Positions 1 to 5,952 of a stretch of DNA of 7,011 nucleotides are shown piece by piece. The stretch is from the NCBI GenBank assembly GCA_016936035.1, contig JAFGPU010000147.1:1-7011 (forward strand), read 5' to 3'. The notes under the pieces were generated by a model. That model had not been told where the DNA came from and did not search any database. It saw only the letters and a list, made by a program, of their open reading frames with translations. Each line of letters begins with the position of its first letter. Within the stretch, counting starts at the first letter, position 1. The translations under genes and the position numbers were made by a program. The stretch is from Acidimicrobiales bacterium (GTDB taxonomy: Bacteria; Actinomycetota; Acidimicrobiia; Acidimicrobiales; VFJN01).

Positions 1-546
1 GATCTCGCAGGAGCCGAAGTTGCCTTCCTCGTGGCCAACGAGGGTGCCGAGCAGGTCGAGCTGACCGAACCGTGGCAGGTCGTGGAGAAGGCCGGTGGCC
101 GGCCGGTGCTGGTGGCCCCGCAGGGCGGCGACGCCCAGGCCTTCGACCACCTCGACAAGGCCGAGCGGTTCGCTGTCGACCTGGTGGTGGCCGACGCCGA
201 CGTCGGTCGGTTCGCCGCCCTGGTCCTGCCGGGCGGGGTCGCGAACCCCGACCTGCTGCGCACCCACGAGCCCGCCGTACGCTTCGCCGGCTCGTTCTTC
301 GACGCCGGCAAGCCCGTCGCCGCGATCTGCCACGCGGCGTGGACCCTGATCGAGGCCGGCGTCGTGCGCGGTCGCCGTCTCACGAGCTGGCCCAGCCTGC
401 AGACCGACCTGCGCAACGCCGGCGCCGAGTGGGTCGACGAGCAGGTCGTGGTCGACACCAACGGTCCCAACACGCTCGTGACCAGCCGCAAGCCGGCCGA
501 CCTGCCCGCGTTCACGGACGCCCTGCTCGCGCAGCTCGGCACGTGA
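1..546 (+). CDS. DJ-1/PfpI family protein (5' end cut by window edge)
   Basis: The open frame runs from base 1 to a TGA, giving 181 visible residues. The start lies outside the window: the first strand of the fold (AEVAFLVANEG) is already under way by residue 5, so only a few residues are probably missing. A GTG at base 31 is inside this strand and is not the start. Seen: Glu17 in GAEQVEL, matching the catalytic Glu of the family; the VLPGG turn; the nucleophile elbow AICHA with Cys110 followed by His111; and the family signature LTSWPSLQTDLRNAG followed by TSRKPADLPAF. Known: family members such as PfpI and YhbO are described as cysteine peptidases or as glyoxalase/deglycase-type stress proteins, usually cytoplasmic oligomers. 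All visible catalytic positions are intact, so it is probably active; which activity applies cannot be told from sequence. It ends convergent with the next gene across a hairpin. Confidence 0.93.
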   Translation, partial: DLAGAEVAFLVANEGAEQVELTEPWQVVEKAGGRPVLVAPQGGDAQAFDHLDKAERFAVDLVVADADVGRFAALVLPGGVANPDLLRTHEPAVRFAGSFFDAGKPVAAICHAAWTLIEAGVVRGRRLTSWPSLQTDLRNAGAEWVDEQVVVDTNGPNTLVTSRKPADLPAFTDALLAQLGT

Positions 547-547
547 C

Positions 548-570
548 CGCGCCGGGGCCTCTCCGGCGCG
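548..570. terminator. GC hairpin between convergent genes, probable bidirectional terminator
   Basis: CGCGCCGG (548-555) is followed after a 7-base loop by its exact complement CCGGCGCG (563-570). The hairpin fills the 25-base gap between the PfpI-family stop (544-546) and the small gene's stop (572-574). The placement suits termination in both directions. There is no T-tract on either side, as is common for actinobacterial terminators, so the role is inferred from position and stem quality. Confidence 0.55.
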
Positions 571-571
571 T

Positions 572-835
572 CTAGCCGAGCGCCCACAGCGCCTCGTGCC
601 GGGCGGCGTCGGGCAGGCCGGGGAACAGCCGGTCGAGAGCGTGCTCGGCGGGCAGCGTGGCAGCGACGTCGAGCTCGGCCCGCGTGAGCTGCCGGCCGAG
701 CGTTGCCAGCGCGAGAGCCTGCCAGCCCTCGGCGGCGTCGGTCGCCGGGTCGATCGTGTTCGCCGGCTCGGTGCCGGCCGCCGGCGCGCGTGCGGGTGCG
801 AGGACCGTCTCCTCGCAGGGTGGGTGGATGGTCAT
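572..835 (-). CDS. Small protein of unknown function, divergent from lacI-type gene
   Basis: This encodes 87 residues starting MTIHPPCEET and ending EALWALG before TAG. I chose the ATG at 835 because AGGAGG lies 5 bases upstream, one of the best ribosome binding sites in the window. The frame stays open upstream to a TTG at 940, but that extension is Arg/Ser-rich and has no such site. I do not recognise the family. Residues 1-35 are rich in Pro, Ala and Thr and look disordered, with a single Cys at position 7. Residues 36-87 look like two or three amphipathic helices, with LGRQLTRAELDVAATLP and ALDRLFPGLPDAARHEALWAL. There is no signal peptide or membrane segment, so it is probably cytoplasmic. 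It is transcribed away from the LacI-type regulator, and its promoter is overlapped by both operators, so it is the likely target of that regulator. A good Shine-Dalgarno and a tailored promoter argue that it is a real gene despite its size. Confidence 0.75.
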   Translation of the reverse strand: MTIHPPCEETVLAPARAPAAGTEPANTIDPATDAAEGWQALALATLGRQLTRAELDVAATLPAEHALDRLFPGLPDAARHEALWALG

Positions 836-908
836 GGTGGCCTCCTGCTGGCGCGTGCCGGCTGACCGTCCGGACCGCGCCCGTTCGTGGATCGAGCTTC
901 TGTGGCGA

Positions 909-926
909 CTCTGTATCGATTCAGAG
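909..926. promoter_or_regulatory. Operator 1, LacI-type palindrome
   Basis: These 18 bases form an inverted repeat with a single mismatched pair, centred on the CG at 917-918, with AT-rich arms around it. The half-sites are TCTGTATCG (left) and TCTGAATCG (right, read on the other strand). A central CG flanked by A/T is typical of LacI-family operators. It lies on the predicted start point of the leftward transcript for the small gene and upstream of the regulator gene, so one bound dimer could repress both. Binding by the adjacent regulator is an inference. Confidence 0.7.
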
Positions 927-930
927 CACG

Positions 931-959
931 AGTGTCCCAACCGGGTCTGAATCGGTCAA
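931..959 (-). promoter_or_regulatory. Promoter reading toward the small gene
   Basis: On the minus strand TTGACC (959-954) is a 5/6 match to the -35 consensus. It is followed after exactly 17 bases by GACACT (936-931), a weak -10 with 3/6 matches. Transcription would begin near 924, leaving a leader of about 90 bases before the ATG at 835. Operator 2 covers the -35 and operator 1 covers the start region, a good layout for repression. The weak -10 is the main doubt. I could not find an equally good rightward promoter for the regulator gene. Confidence 0.45.
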
Positions 960-961
960 GA
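946..961. promoter_or_regulatory. Operator 2, imperfect LacI-type site
   Basis: The left half TCTGAATCG (946-954) is identical to the right half of operator 1 in inverted orientation. The right half, read on the other strand, is TCTTGACCG and matches at 6 of 9 positions. The whole 16 bases agree with operator 1 (910-925) at 12 positions, with centres 36 bases apart. It overlaps both the leftward -35 element and the first ATG of the regulator gene. It is weaker than operator 1 and may be an auxiliary site. Confidence 0.5.
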
Positions 962-2010
962 TGTTTTCCATGAGCCTTCCGACGCTCGCCGACGTCGCCC
1001 GGGCCGTCGGCGTCTCGCGGACCACCGTCTCCAACGCCTACAACCGCCCTGACCAGCTGTCGAAGCAGCTGAGAGACCGCATCCTGGCCGCTGCGGAGGA
1101 CCTGGGCTACCCGGGCCCCGATCCCGTCGCCCGCGGGTTGCGGCGCGGGCGCACAGGCGTGGTCGGACTGGTCTACGACGAACCGCTGTCGTACATGTTC
1201 ACCGACCCGGCGGCCGTGCTGTTCGTGACCGGGCTCGCCACCGTGTTCGACGACGCGGGCACCAGCCTGGCCCTCCTCCCCCGCCTCCGCGTCGACGACC
1301 CCGACGCCGGTGTCCTCGCCGAGGCCGCCGTCGACGGCCTCGTCTCGTTCTGCGAGGCGAGCGACGACGAGCGGATCGCGGCGTTCGTCGCCCGCCGCCT
1401 GCCGTTCGTGACCGTCGACGGCGGGTCGACCCGGGCCGCCTGCCGGGTGGGGATCGACGACCGGGGCGGCACCCGCGCCGCGACCCGGCACCTGATCACG
1501 CTCGGTCACCGGCGACTGGCCGTGGCGGCGTTCCCGCGCCACCACCACGAGGGGCGCCCCGGCCGGCCGGAGCGCGGCGCGCTGCGGCCGGCCCGCCTCG
1601 GCGGCATCCGCGACGCCGTCGAGGACGCCGGTCTCCCGTGGGACTCGGTCGTCGTCGAGAGCGCCGACGAGGAGGGCACCCGGCGTGAGGCCGGACGCCG
1701 TGTCGGGGGCCGGATCCTCGACCGGTCCCCGCGCCCCACCGCCGTCGTGGCGATGAGCGACGAGCTCGCCGCCGGTGTCATCGACGCCGCACGCGACCGG
1801 GCGATCTCGGTCCCCGACGAGCTCTCCGTCGTCGGCTTCGACGACACGCCGACCGCCGCGTCGACCGCGCCCGCGCTCACGACCGTGCACCAGCCGCTGG
1901 TCGCCAAGGGCGAGACGGCCGCCCGCCTCCTCCTCGACGGCGCCCCGGACGCGGTGGTCGAGCTACCGGTCGAGCTGGTGGTCCGGGAGTCCACCGCGCC
2001 GCCACCGTGA
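961..2010 (+). CDS. LacI-family transcriptional regulator
   Basis: This 349-residue protein has the usual family length and layout. The helix-turn-helix lies at residues 7-28 (TLADVARAVGVSRTTVSNAYN), the hinge helix near 54-63 with the minor-groove ARGLRRGR motif, and a periplasmic-binding-protein-like sensor domain from about 66 to 345. Sensor landmarks are VGIDDRGG (164-170), LGHRRLAV (181-188), AMSDELAAGV (264-273) and SVVGFDDTP (289-297). A Pro/Arg-rich segment with three His (192-210) replaces the usual short loop there. The ligand is unknown; relatives of this actinobacterial subtype often sit beside transporters, which is not the case here. The ATGs at 961 and 970 are both possible starts and neither has a clear ribosome binding site, so the message may be leaderless or weakly translated. 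The two palindromes just upstream suggest that it represses itself and the divergent small gene. It is convergent with the DUF3151 gene. Confidence 0.93.
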   Translation: MFSMSLPTLADVARAVGVSRTTVSNAYNRPDQLSKQLRDRILAAAEDLGYPGPDPVARGLRRGRTGVVGLVYDEPLSYMFTDPAAVLFVTGLATVFDDAGTSLALLPRLRVDDPDAGVLAEAAVDGLVSFCEASDDERIAAFVARRLPFVTVDGGSTRAACRVGIDDRGGTRAATRHLITLGHRRLAVAAFPRHHHEGRPGRPERGALRPARLGGIRDAVEDAGLPWDSVVVESADEEGTRREAGRRVGGRILDRSPRPTAVVAMSDELAAGVIDAARDRAISVPDELSVVGFDDTPTAASTAPALTTVHQPLVAKGETAARLLLDGAPDAVVELPVELVVRESTAPPP

Positions 2011-2094
2011 GGTCGGCGGCGCGCACGCAGGACCGGCGGCACCACATGGCGGCGGTCGCGGGCCCAGCGATCGGGGCCCCGGCGATCCCGGCGG

Positions 2095-2544
2095 TCAGCC
2101 GCGCGCCGGGGGCCACTCCGGCTCGAGCTGGCGCAGGAACGTCGCGCAGCGCTCCGCCTCGTCACGTTCGCCGATCGCCTCGGCGGCGGCACGCAGGCCG
2201 TCGAGGGCGCGCAGGAACCCGCGGTTCTGCGGGTGGCGCCACCGCACATAGCCCGAGCCGCGCCAGCCATTGGCCCGCAACCGGTCGAGGCCCCGGTGGT
2301 AGCCGACGCGGTGGTAGGCGTAGCACTCGACGTCGTCGCGCCCGAGCTGGCCGAGCTGGGCCCAGGCGTCGATGAACCGCGGCCAGCGGGCCACGACGGC
2401 GGCCACCGCCTGCCGCTGGTCGGCGATGGGCCGGGCTAGCGCGGCATCGAGGGCGGCGAGGGCCTCGGCCGGCTCGTCGTCGAGCACGGTCTCCGGCGGG
2501 CCGGTCGGGCTGAGGTTCACGGGCGAGTCGGTCATCGCCGCCAT
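2095..2544 (-). CDS. DUF3151 family protein
   Basis: This 149-residue protein is recognised by the family's conserved blocks: AYHRVGYHRGLDRLRANGWRG (76-96), the NRGFLRAL block (107-114), and IGERDEAERCATFLRQLEP (124-142). I know the family only from Actinobacteria and no function is established. The sequence suggests an all-helical, TPR-like cytoplasmic protein: the WAQLGQL and EAERCATFL segments resemble helical repeat units. The first 25 residues are loosely conserved and Pro-rich. ATGs at 2544 and 2535 are both in frame and neither has a convincing ribosome binding site, so the start is uncertain by three codons. The frame is open further upstream, but that stretch overlaps the patatin gene's tail and hairpin. 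It follows the patatin gene by 52 bases on the same strand, so it may be read from the same transcript or from its own promoter. Confidence 0.9.
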   Translation of the reverse strand: MAAMTDSPVNLSPTGPPETVLDDEPAEALAALDAALARPIADQRQAVAAVVARWPRFIDAWAQLGQLGRDDVECYAYHRVGYHRGLDRLRANGWRGSGYVRWRHPQNRGFLRALDGLRAAAEAIGERDEAERCATFLRQLEPEWPPARG

Positions 2545-2586
2545 TCTGGTGTGCCCGCCGCCGGTTTCCTGCGGTGCCCGACACAC

Positions 2587-2612
2587 CCCCGGGCCGTCAA
2601 CGCGGTCCGGGG
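2587..2612 (-). terminator. Strong hairpin over the patatin stop codon
   Basis: CCCCGGGCCG (2587-2596) can pair with CGGTCCGGGG (2603-2612), giving ten stem positions with one C-A mismatch in the leftward transcript and a six-base loop. The patatin TGA (2599-2597) lies in the loop. No T-run follows. It could terminate or attenuate the operon message before the DUF3151 gene, or protect the 3' end of the upstream message. GC-rich DNA makes hairpins easily, but this is one of the longest stems I noticed and it sits at a gene end. Confidence 0.4.
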
Positions 2613-3592
2613 TCTTCCGCGCCCGACGCGCCGAGCTCGTCGGCAGCACCATCGCCGGCACCGACCTCGACCTCGACCGCATCGCCGTCGCCGTCGCCGT
2701 CGTCGGCCTCGCCCGTGGAGCCCGGCGCGCCCGCGGGCATCTCTGGCCGCGCGGGCCGGCCAGCGAGGTAGTCGGTCGATGCGGCGTAGGCGGCGGCGAT
2801 CAGCTCCGCGGACCGCGTGAAGTCGTTGTAGCGCATCGCGGGCGTCTGGCCCGTGGGCAGCAGGTGCACGTCGACGTGCGCGGGCATCGACTCGAGCTCG
2901 CGCTTGAACCGGTGGTGCCGGGCGATCCAGTACGACTGGATGGCGACGTCGAGGGGACGGCGCGGCTCGGGGCGCGGGCGCGAGAAGGCGCCCACCTGCA
3001 GCACGTAGACCGTGCGCGCCCCCAGCTCGACGGCTCGCCCCATGGGGACGTCATCCACGATGGCCCCGTCGAGGTAGCGCACGCCGTCGATCTCGACCGC
3101 CGGGTAGACCGCCGGCAGGGCCGCCGACGCCAGGATCGGCTCGATCAACGGGCCCTGCCGGAACCACACCTCGCGCACGCCGAGGACGTCGGTGGCCACG
3201 CACTCGAACGGGACCGCGAGATCCTCGAAGGTGCGGGCGGTGAGCTGCTCCTCGAGCGCCCGGCGCAGCCCGGCGTTGTCGTGGATGGCCTCGCCCTTGC
3301 GCGCGAGGCTGACCGCCCGGGGCAGGAACCCGCTGGGCATCAGGTCCTCGCCGTCGAGCTCGCCCCACAGCTGCTCCAGCCGCGAGATGCCGGCCGGCGA
3401 CGGGTCCTCGGCCAGGGCGGCGCCGTTGATGGCACCCACCGAGCACCCGAGCACGAGGTCGGGGGTCACGCCCCGCTCGGCCAGCGCGCGCAGCATCCCG
3501 ATCTGCAGCGCGCCCAGGTTGCCACCGCCCGACAGCACGAACGCGACCGGTCGACCGGCCCGTCGCTGCCGCCACCGCCGCATGATCGCCAT
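2597..3592 (-). CDS. Patatin-like phospholipase
   Basis: This 331-residue protein carries the full Ser-Asp dyad of the patatin/RssA type. The oxyanion loop is SGGGNLGA (21-28), with Asn where many members have Arg. The nucleophile elbow is GCSVGAING (49-57) with Ser51, and the catalytic Asp175 is in YLDGAIVDDVP. The family hydrolyses acyl esters of phospholipids or related lipids. There is no signal peptide; the basic N-terminus (MRRWRQRRAGR) might favour contact with anionic membranes. The catalytic domain ends around residue 275. The last 50 residues are a low-complexity Gly/Ala/Asp/Glu tail encoded partly by hexamer repeats. The ATG at 3592 is supported by GGAGG 8 bases upstream, which directly abuts the stop codon of the hydrolase gene. 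The 13-base gap suggests coupled translation. The substrate is unknown. Confidence 0.93.
   Translation of the reverse strand: MAIMRRWRQRRAGRPVAFVLSGGGNLGALQIGMLRALAERGVTPDLVLGCSVGAINGAALAEDPSPAGISRLEQLWGELDGEDLMPSGFLPRAVSLARKGEAIHDNAGLRRALEEQLTARTFEDLAVPFECVATDVLGVREVWFRQGPLIEPILASAALPAVYPAVEIDGVRYLDGAIVDDVPMGRAVELGARTVYVLQVGAFSRPRPEPRRPLDVAIQSYWIARHHRFKRELESMPAHVDVHLLPTGQTPAMRYNDFTRSAELIAAAYAASTDYLAGRPARPEMPAGAPGSTGEADDGDGDGDAVEVEVGAGDGAADELGASGAEDPGPR
2684..2701. repeat. Three tandem copies of GCCGTC within the patatin gene tail
   Basis: Three exact hexamer copies encode the Asp-Gly-Asp-Gly run near residues 298-303 of the patatin protein. Two copies of GACCTC nearby (2663-2674) encode part of the Val-Glu-Val-Glu stretch. 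Such short in-frame repeats can change copy number by slippage without a frameshift. Confidence 0.6.
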
Positions 3593-3605
3593 GTCGCGGC
3601 CCTCC

Positions 3606-4439
3606 CTAGGACGCCTCGTCGGCCAGTTCGAGCGCCCGGCGCACGAGCTCGGCGAACTCGGCCGGGTGGGTCAGGTGCGCGCCGTGACCGGCGCCCTCGA
3701 CCTCGCGCAGCTCGCCACGCGGCGCCGTGCGGGCCAGCTCCTCGGTCGCGCGCTTCTGGTGCGGTCGCGACAGCGACCCGAACGCCGCCACCACGGGCAC
3801 CGTGACGGCAGACGCCTCGAACGGCACCGGCGCCGGTGGCCGCACCGAGCGCAGCTCGGCGACCAGGGTGGGACCCTCGGCGCGCCGCTCGGCCCGCATG
3901 CTGGCGGGCAGCCGCTCCCAGGTGGCGTCGCCGATCATCCGCCGCAGGAACCACTCGGCCGCGGCTTCGCCGTGGGCATCGTCGCCCACGACCTCCTCCG
4001 CGTCGGGCACCTGGTCGGCACCGCCGGTGCCCACGGCGATCGCCTGGGCCCCGGGCGTGCTGCCGGGCCACCACGTCGCCCACATCTTGGGCGCCTCGTA
4101 GGCCAGCACCGAGCGCACCAGGTCCGGCTGACGCTGGGCGAGGGCCAGGCAGACCAGACCGCCGAAGCTGTGCCCCGCCAGCACCGCCGGCCGCCCCTCG
4201 AGCAGCCCGGCGAGATCGTCGACCTGCTGGTCGAACGACGTGGGCGGGCCGGCCGGCAGCGACCGGGCGTAGCCCCGCCGGTCGTACCGCATCACCCGGC
4301 ACGTCGACTGGAGGATGCGGCGCACGCGCAACATGCCACCGGACCGGTCCATGGCACCGTGCACCAGGACCACGAGCGGGCCCTCCCCCACCTCCTGGAC
4401 CCAGATGCCCGAGGGTGTCACGCGACTGCCGTCGCTCAC
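3606..4439 (-). CDS. Alpha/beta hydrolase
   Basis: This 277-residue, single-domain hydrolase has the usual length. Seen: the oxyanion motif VLVHGAM (24-30), the YDRRGYARS strand-turn typical of the fold (52-60), the nucleophile elbow GHSFGG with Ser91 (89-94), and the C-terminal GHGAH with His252. The expected Asp after strand 7 is absent: the segment reads AAFGSLSRP with Ser at that position. Glu115 in LAYEAP, after strand 6, is the likely acid instead, as I recall for similar actinobacterial hydrolases. A cap domain probably lies at about 118-205. There is no signal peptide, so it should be cytoplasmic; the substrate is unknown and could be an ester or lactone. The start is a GTG at 4439 with GGGAG 9 bases upstream. 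It lies 30 bases after the pyruvate kinase stop and 13 before the patatin gene, so all three are probably one operon. Confidence 0.92.
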   Translation of the reverse strand: MSDGSRVTPSGIWVQEVGEGPLVVLVHGAMDRSGGMLRVRRILQSTCRVMRYDRRGYARSLPAGPPTSFDQQVDDLAGLLEGRPAVLAGHSFGGLVCLALAQRQPDLVRSVLAYEAPKMWATWWPGSTPGAQAIAVGTGGADQVPDAEEVVGDDAHGEAAAEWFLRRMIGDATWERLPASMRAERRAEGPTLVAELRSVRPPAPVPFEASAVTVPVVAAFGSLSRPHQKRATEELARTAPRGELREVEGAGHGAHLTHPAEFAELVRRALELADEAS

Positions 4440-4469
4440 GTCGGTCGTCTCCCGTTCATGGCACCGTGG

Positions 4470-5891
4470 CTACTCGACGTCGACCACACGCAGGACGTCG
4501 GTGGTGCGGCTGGGCGAATCGGGCGCGCCTGCGAGCACCGCGATGGTGTCGCCGGGGCGGACGACCCCGGCGTGCACCGCGGCATCGACCACGCAGCGCA
4601 CCATCTCGTCGGTGGTGCGGTACTCGTCGACCTCGATCGGCTCGACGCCCCAGGACAGGGTGAGCTGGCGAGCGGTGGCGGGCGACGGGCTGGCCCCGAC
4701 CAGCCGGCCCGGGGGGCGCAACGCCGACATCGCACGGGCGGTCGAGCCCGTCCGGGTGCAGCACACGATGGCGGCCGGGTCGAGCTCGTCCGCCGCCCGC
4801 AGCGCCGCGTGGGCCATGGCGACGGTCACGGCCCTGGTCGACGGCGAGCGCTGGGCGACGAGCCCACGCCCGTCGCCCCCGGCGCTGATCGCGTCGAGCT
4901 CCTCGGTGCGTGCGGCGATGCGAGCCATCGTCTCGACCGTCAGCGCCGGGTCGTGGCCGATGGCGGTCTCGGCCGACAGCATCAGGGCGTCGGTGCCGTC
5001 GACCACGGCGTTGGCCACGTCGGTCGCCTCGGCCCGGGTGGGGCTGGGCGAGGTCACCATCGATTCGAGCATCTGCGTGGCGGTCACCACCGGCAGGCCC
5101 AGGGCGGCGCTGGCCCGGATGATGTGCTTCTGCAGGTGGGGGACGTCCTCGATCGGGAAGTCGATGCCGAGGTCGCCGCGCGCCACCATGACCCCGTCCG
5201 CCGCGGCGAGCAGCTCGTCGAGGTGGTCGACGGCGGCCCGGGTCTCGATCTTCGCCATGAGGCAGGGGCCGTCGGGCCCGAGGGCGTCACGGACCTTGCC
5301 GAGCTCGTCGGGCGTGCGCACGAACGAGACAGCCACCCAGTCGGCGTGGCGGCCCACCCGATCGATGAGGTCGAGGTCGTGGTCGGTGGGCACCGGAGGC
5401 AGCCACCGGTCGGACGGCAGGTGGGCGCCGGGGCGGCCCTGCAACCGGCCGCCGGTCTCGACCCGGGCGCGCACGGTTGCGCCGTCGACCGCCACCACCT
5501 CGAGCGTCACGATGCCGTCGCCGAGCACGATGGTCGACCCGGCCACGACGGTGTCGGCGAGCCGCTCTTCGTCGACGACGATCTGGCGCTCGTCGCTCGC
5601 GCCCTCGCCAGCGACGAGGGTGATCTCGGCGCCCTCGGCCAGGAACGCCCCGCCCTCGGGGAAGGCCCCGGTCCGCACCTTCGGTCCGGGCAGGTCGGCG
5701 AGCACCCCGACGAGGCGCCCGCGCTCGGCGGCGAGCTCGCGCACCAGATCGATGGCCGCCAGGTGCTCGTCGGGGGTGCCGTGGGCCAGCCCGAGCCTGA
5801 CCACGTCCGTGCCGGCGTCGAGCAACGACCCGATCACCTCCGGCGAGCCGGAGGCGGGACCGAGGGTGGCGACGATCTTCGTGCGGCGCAT
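4470..5891 (-). CDS. pyk: Pyruvate kinase, divergent, Lys-type (likely K+-independent)
   Basis: This 473-residue protein has the usual length. Pyruvate kinase transfers phosphate from phosphoenolpyruvate to ADP in the last step of glycolysis. Layout: start of the TIM barrel (RRTKIVATLGPAS, 2-14), B domain at about 70-165, rest of the barrel, and the C-terminal effector domain at about 348-473. Kept active-site residues are Arg32, Asp66, Arg73, Lys214 and Glu216 (MAKIET), Asp240 (ARGDLG), Thr272 (TATQMLESM) and the TRAEATDVANAV block. Changed residues: the usual NFSHG reads GLAHG (34-38), removing the Asn and Ser that bind K+ in the rabbit enzyme, and DTKGPE reads DLPGPK (66-71). Lys at this last position marks the K+-independent class. 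The NLPG loop is also altered (AHLPS). The ATG at 5891 precedes the first barrel strand; its ribosome binding site is weak. A possible -10, TACGGT, lies at 5935-5930. It could be the housekeeping enzyme or a specialised paralogue. Confidence 0.92.
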   Translation of the reverse strand: MRRTKIVATLGPASGSPEVIGSLLDAGTDVVRLGLAHGTPDEHLAAIDLVRELAAERGRLVGVLADLPGPKVRTGAFPEGGAFLAEGAEITLVAGEGASDERQIVVDEERLADTVVAGSTIVLGDGIVTLEVVAVDGATVRARVETGGRLQGRPGAHLPSDRWLPPVPTDHDLDLIDRVGRHADWVAVSFVRTPDELGKVRDALGPDGPCLMAKIETRAAVDHLDELLAAADGVMVARGDLGIDFPIEDVPHLQKHIIRASAALGLPVVTATQMLESMVTSPSPTRAEATDVANAVVDGTDALMLSAETAIGHDPALTVETMARIAARTEELDAISAGGDGRGLVAQRSPSTRAVTVAMAHAALRAADELDPAAIVCCTRTGSTARAMSALRPPGRLVGASPSPATARQLTLSWGVEPIEVDEYRTTDEMVRCVVDAAVHAGVVRPGDTIAVLAGAPDSPSRTTDVLRVVDVE

Positions 5892-5952
5892 GGCAGGTCC
5901 GGGCCGGAGCGGGGAGCTGGGTCGACGCCACCGTAGCGACGTCCGCGCGCCC

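Noticed and set aside
836..940. A longer small protein starting at TTG 940
   Set aside because: The ATG at 835 has an ideal AGGAGG site, whereas the extension starts within the promoter and is Arg/Ser-rich.
703..960. Upstream extension of the LacI-type frame
   Set aside because: It would be Arg/Pro-rich sequence overlapping the divergent small gene and the operators; the DNA-binding domain begins directly after the ATG at 961.
832..1890. A 352-codon minus-strand frame opposite the regulator gene
   Set aside because: Its product is Gly/Arg/Val-rich with no domain; the plus-strand LacI protein is unmistakable.
2060..2079. GGGCCC stem with an 8-base loop between the regulator and DUF3151 genes, possible terminator
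   Set aside because: There are only six pairs, competing self-complementary GGGGCCCC pairings exist, and no T-tract follows. It is too weak to call, though a terminator is expected in this 84-base convergent gap.
2372..3805. A 477-codon plus-strand frame opposite DUF3151 and patatin
   Set aside because: Low-complexity composition with no motif; it is a shadow of the minus-strand genes.
5837..5854. Perfect 7-bp stem with 4-base loop early in the pyruvate kinase gene
   Set aside because: It lies in the conserved GPASGSPE coding region; stems of this size are frequent by chance in such GC-rich sequence.
3192..5936. A 914-codon open frame on the plus strand opposite the patatin, hydrolase and pyruvate kinase genes
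   Set aside because: The product is Arg/Gly/His-rich with no recognisable domain, and the opposite strand carries three clear enzymes. Long antisense frames are expected in DNA this GC-rich.
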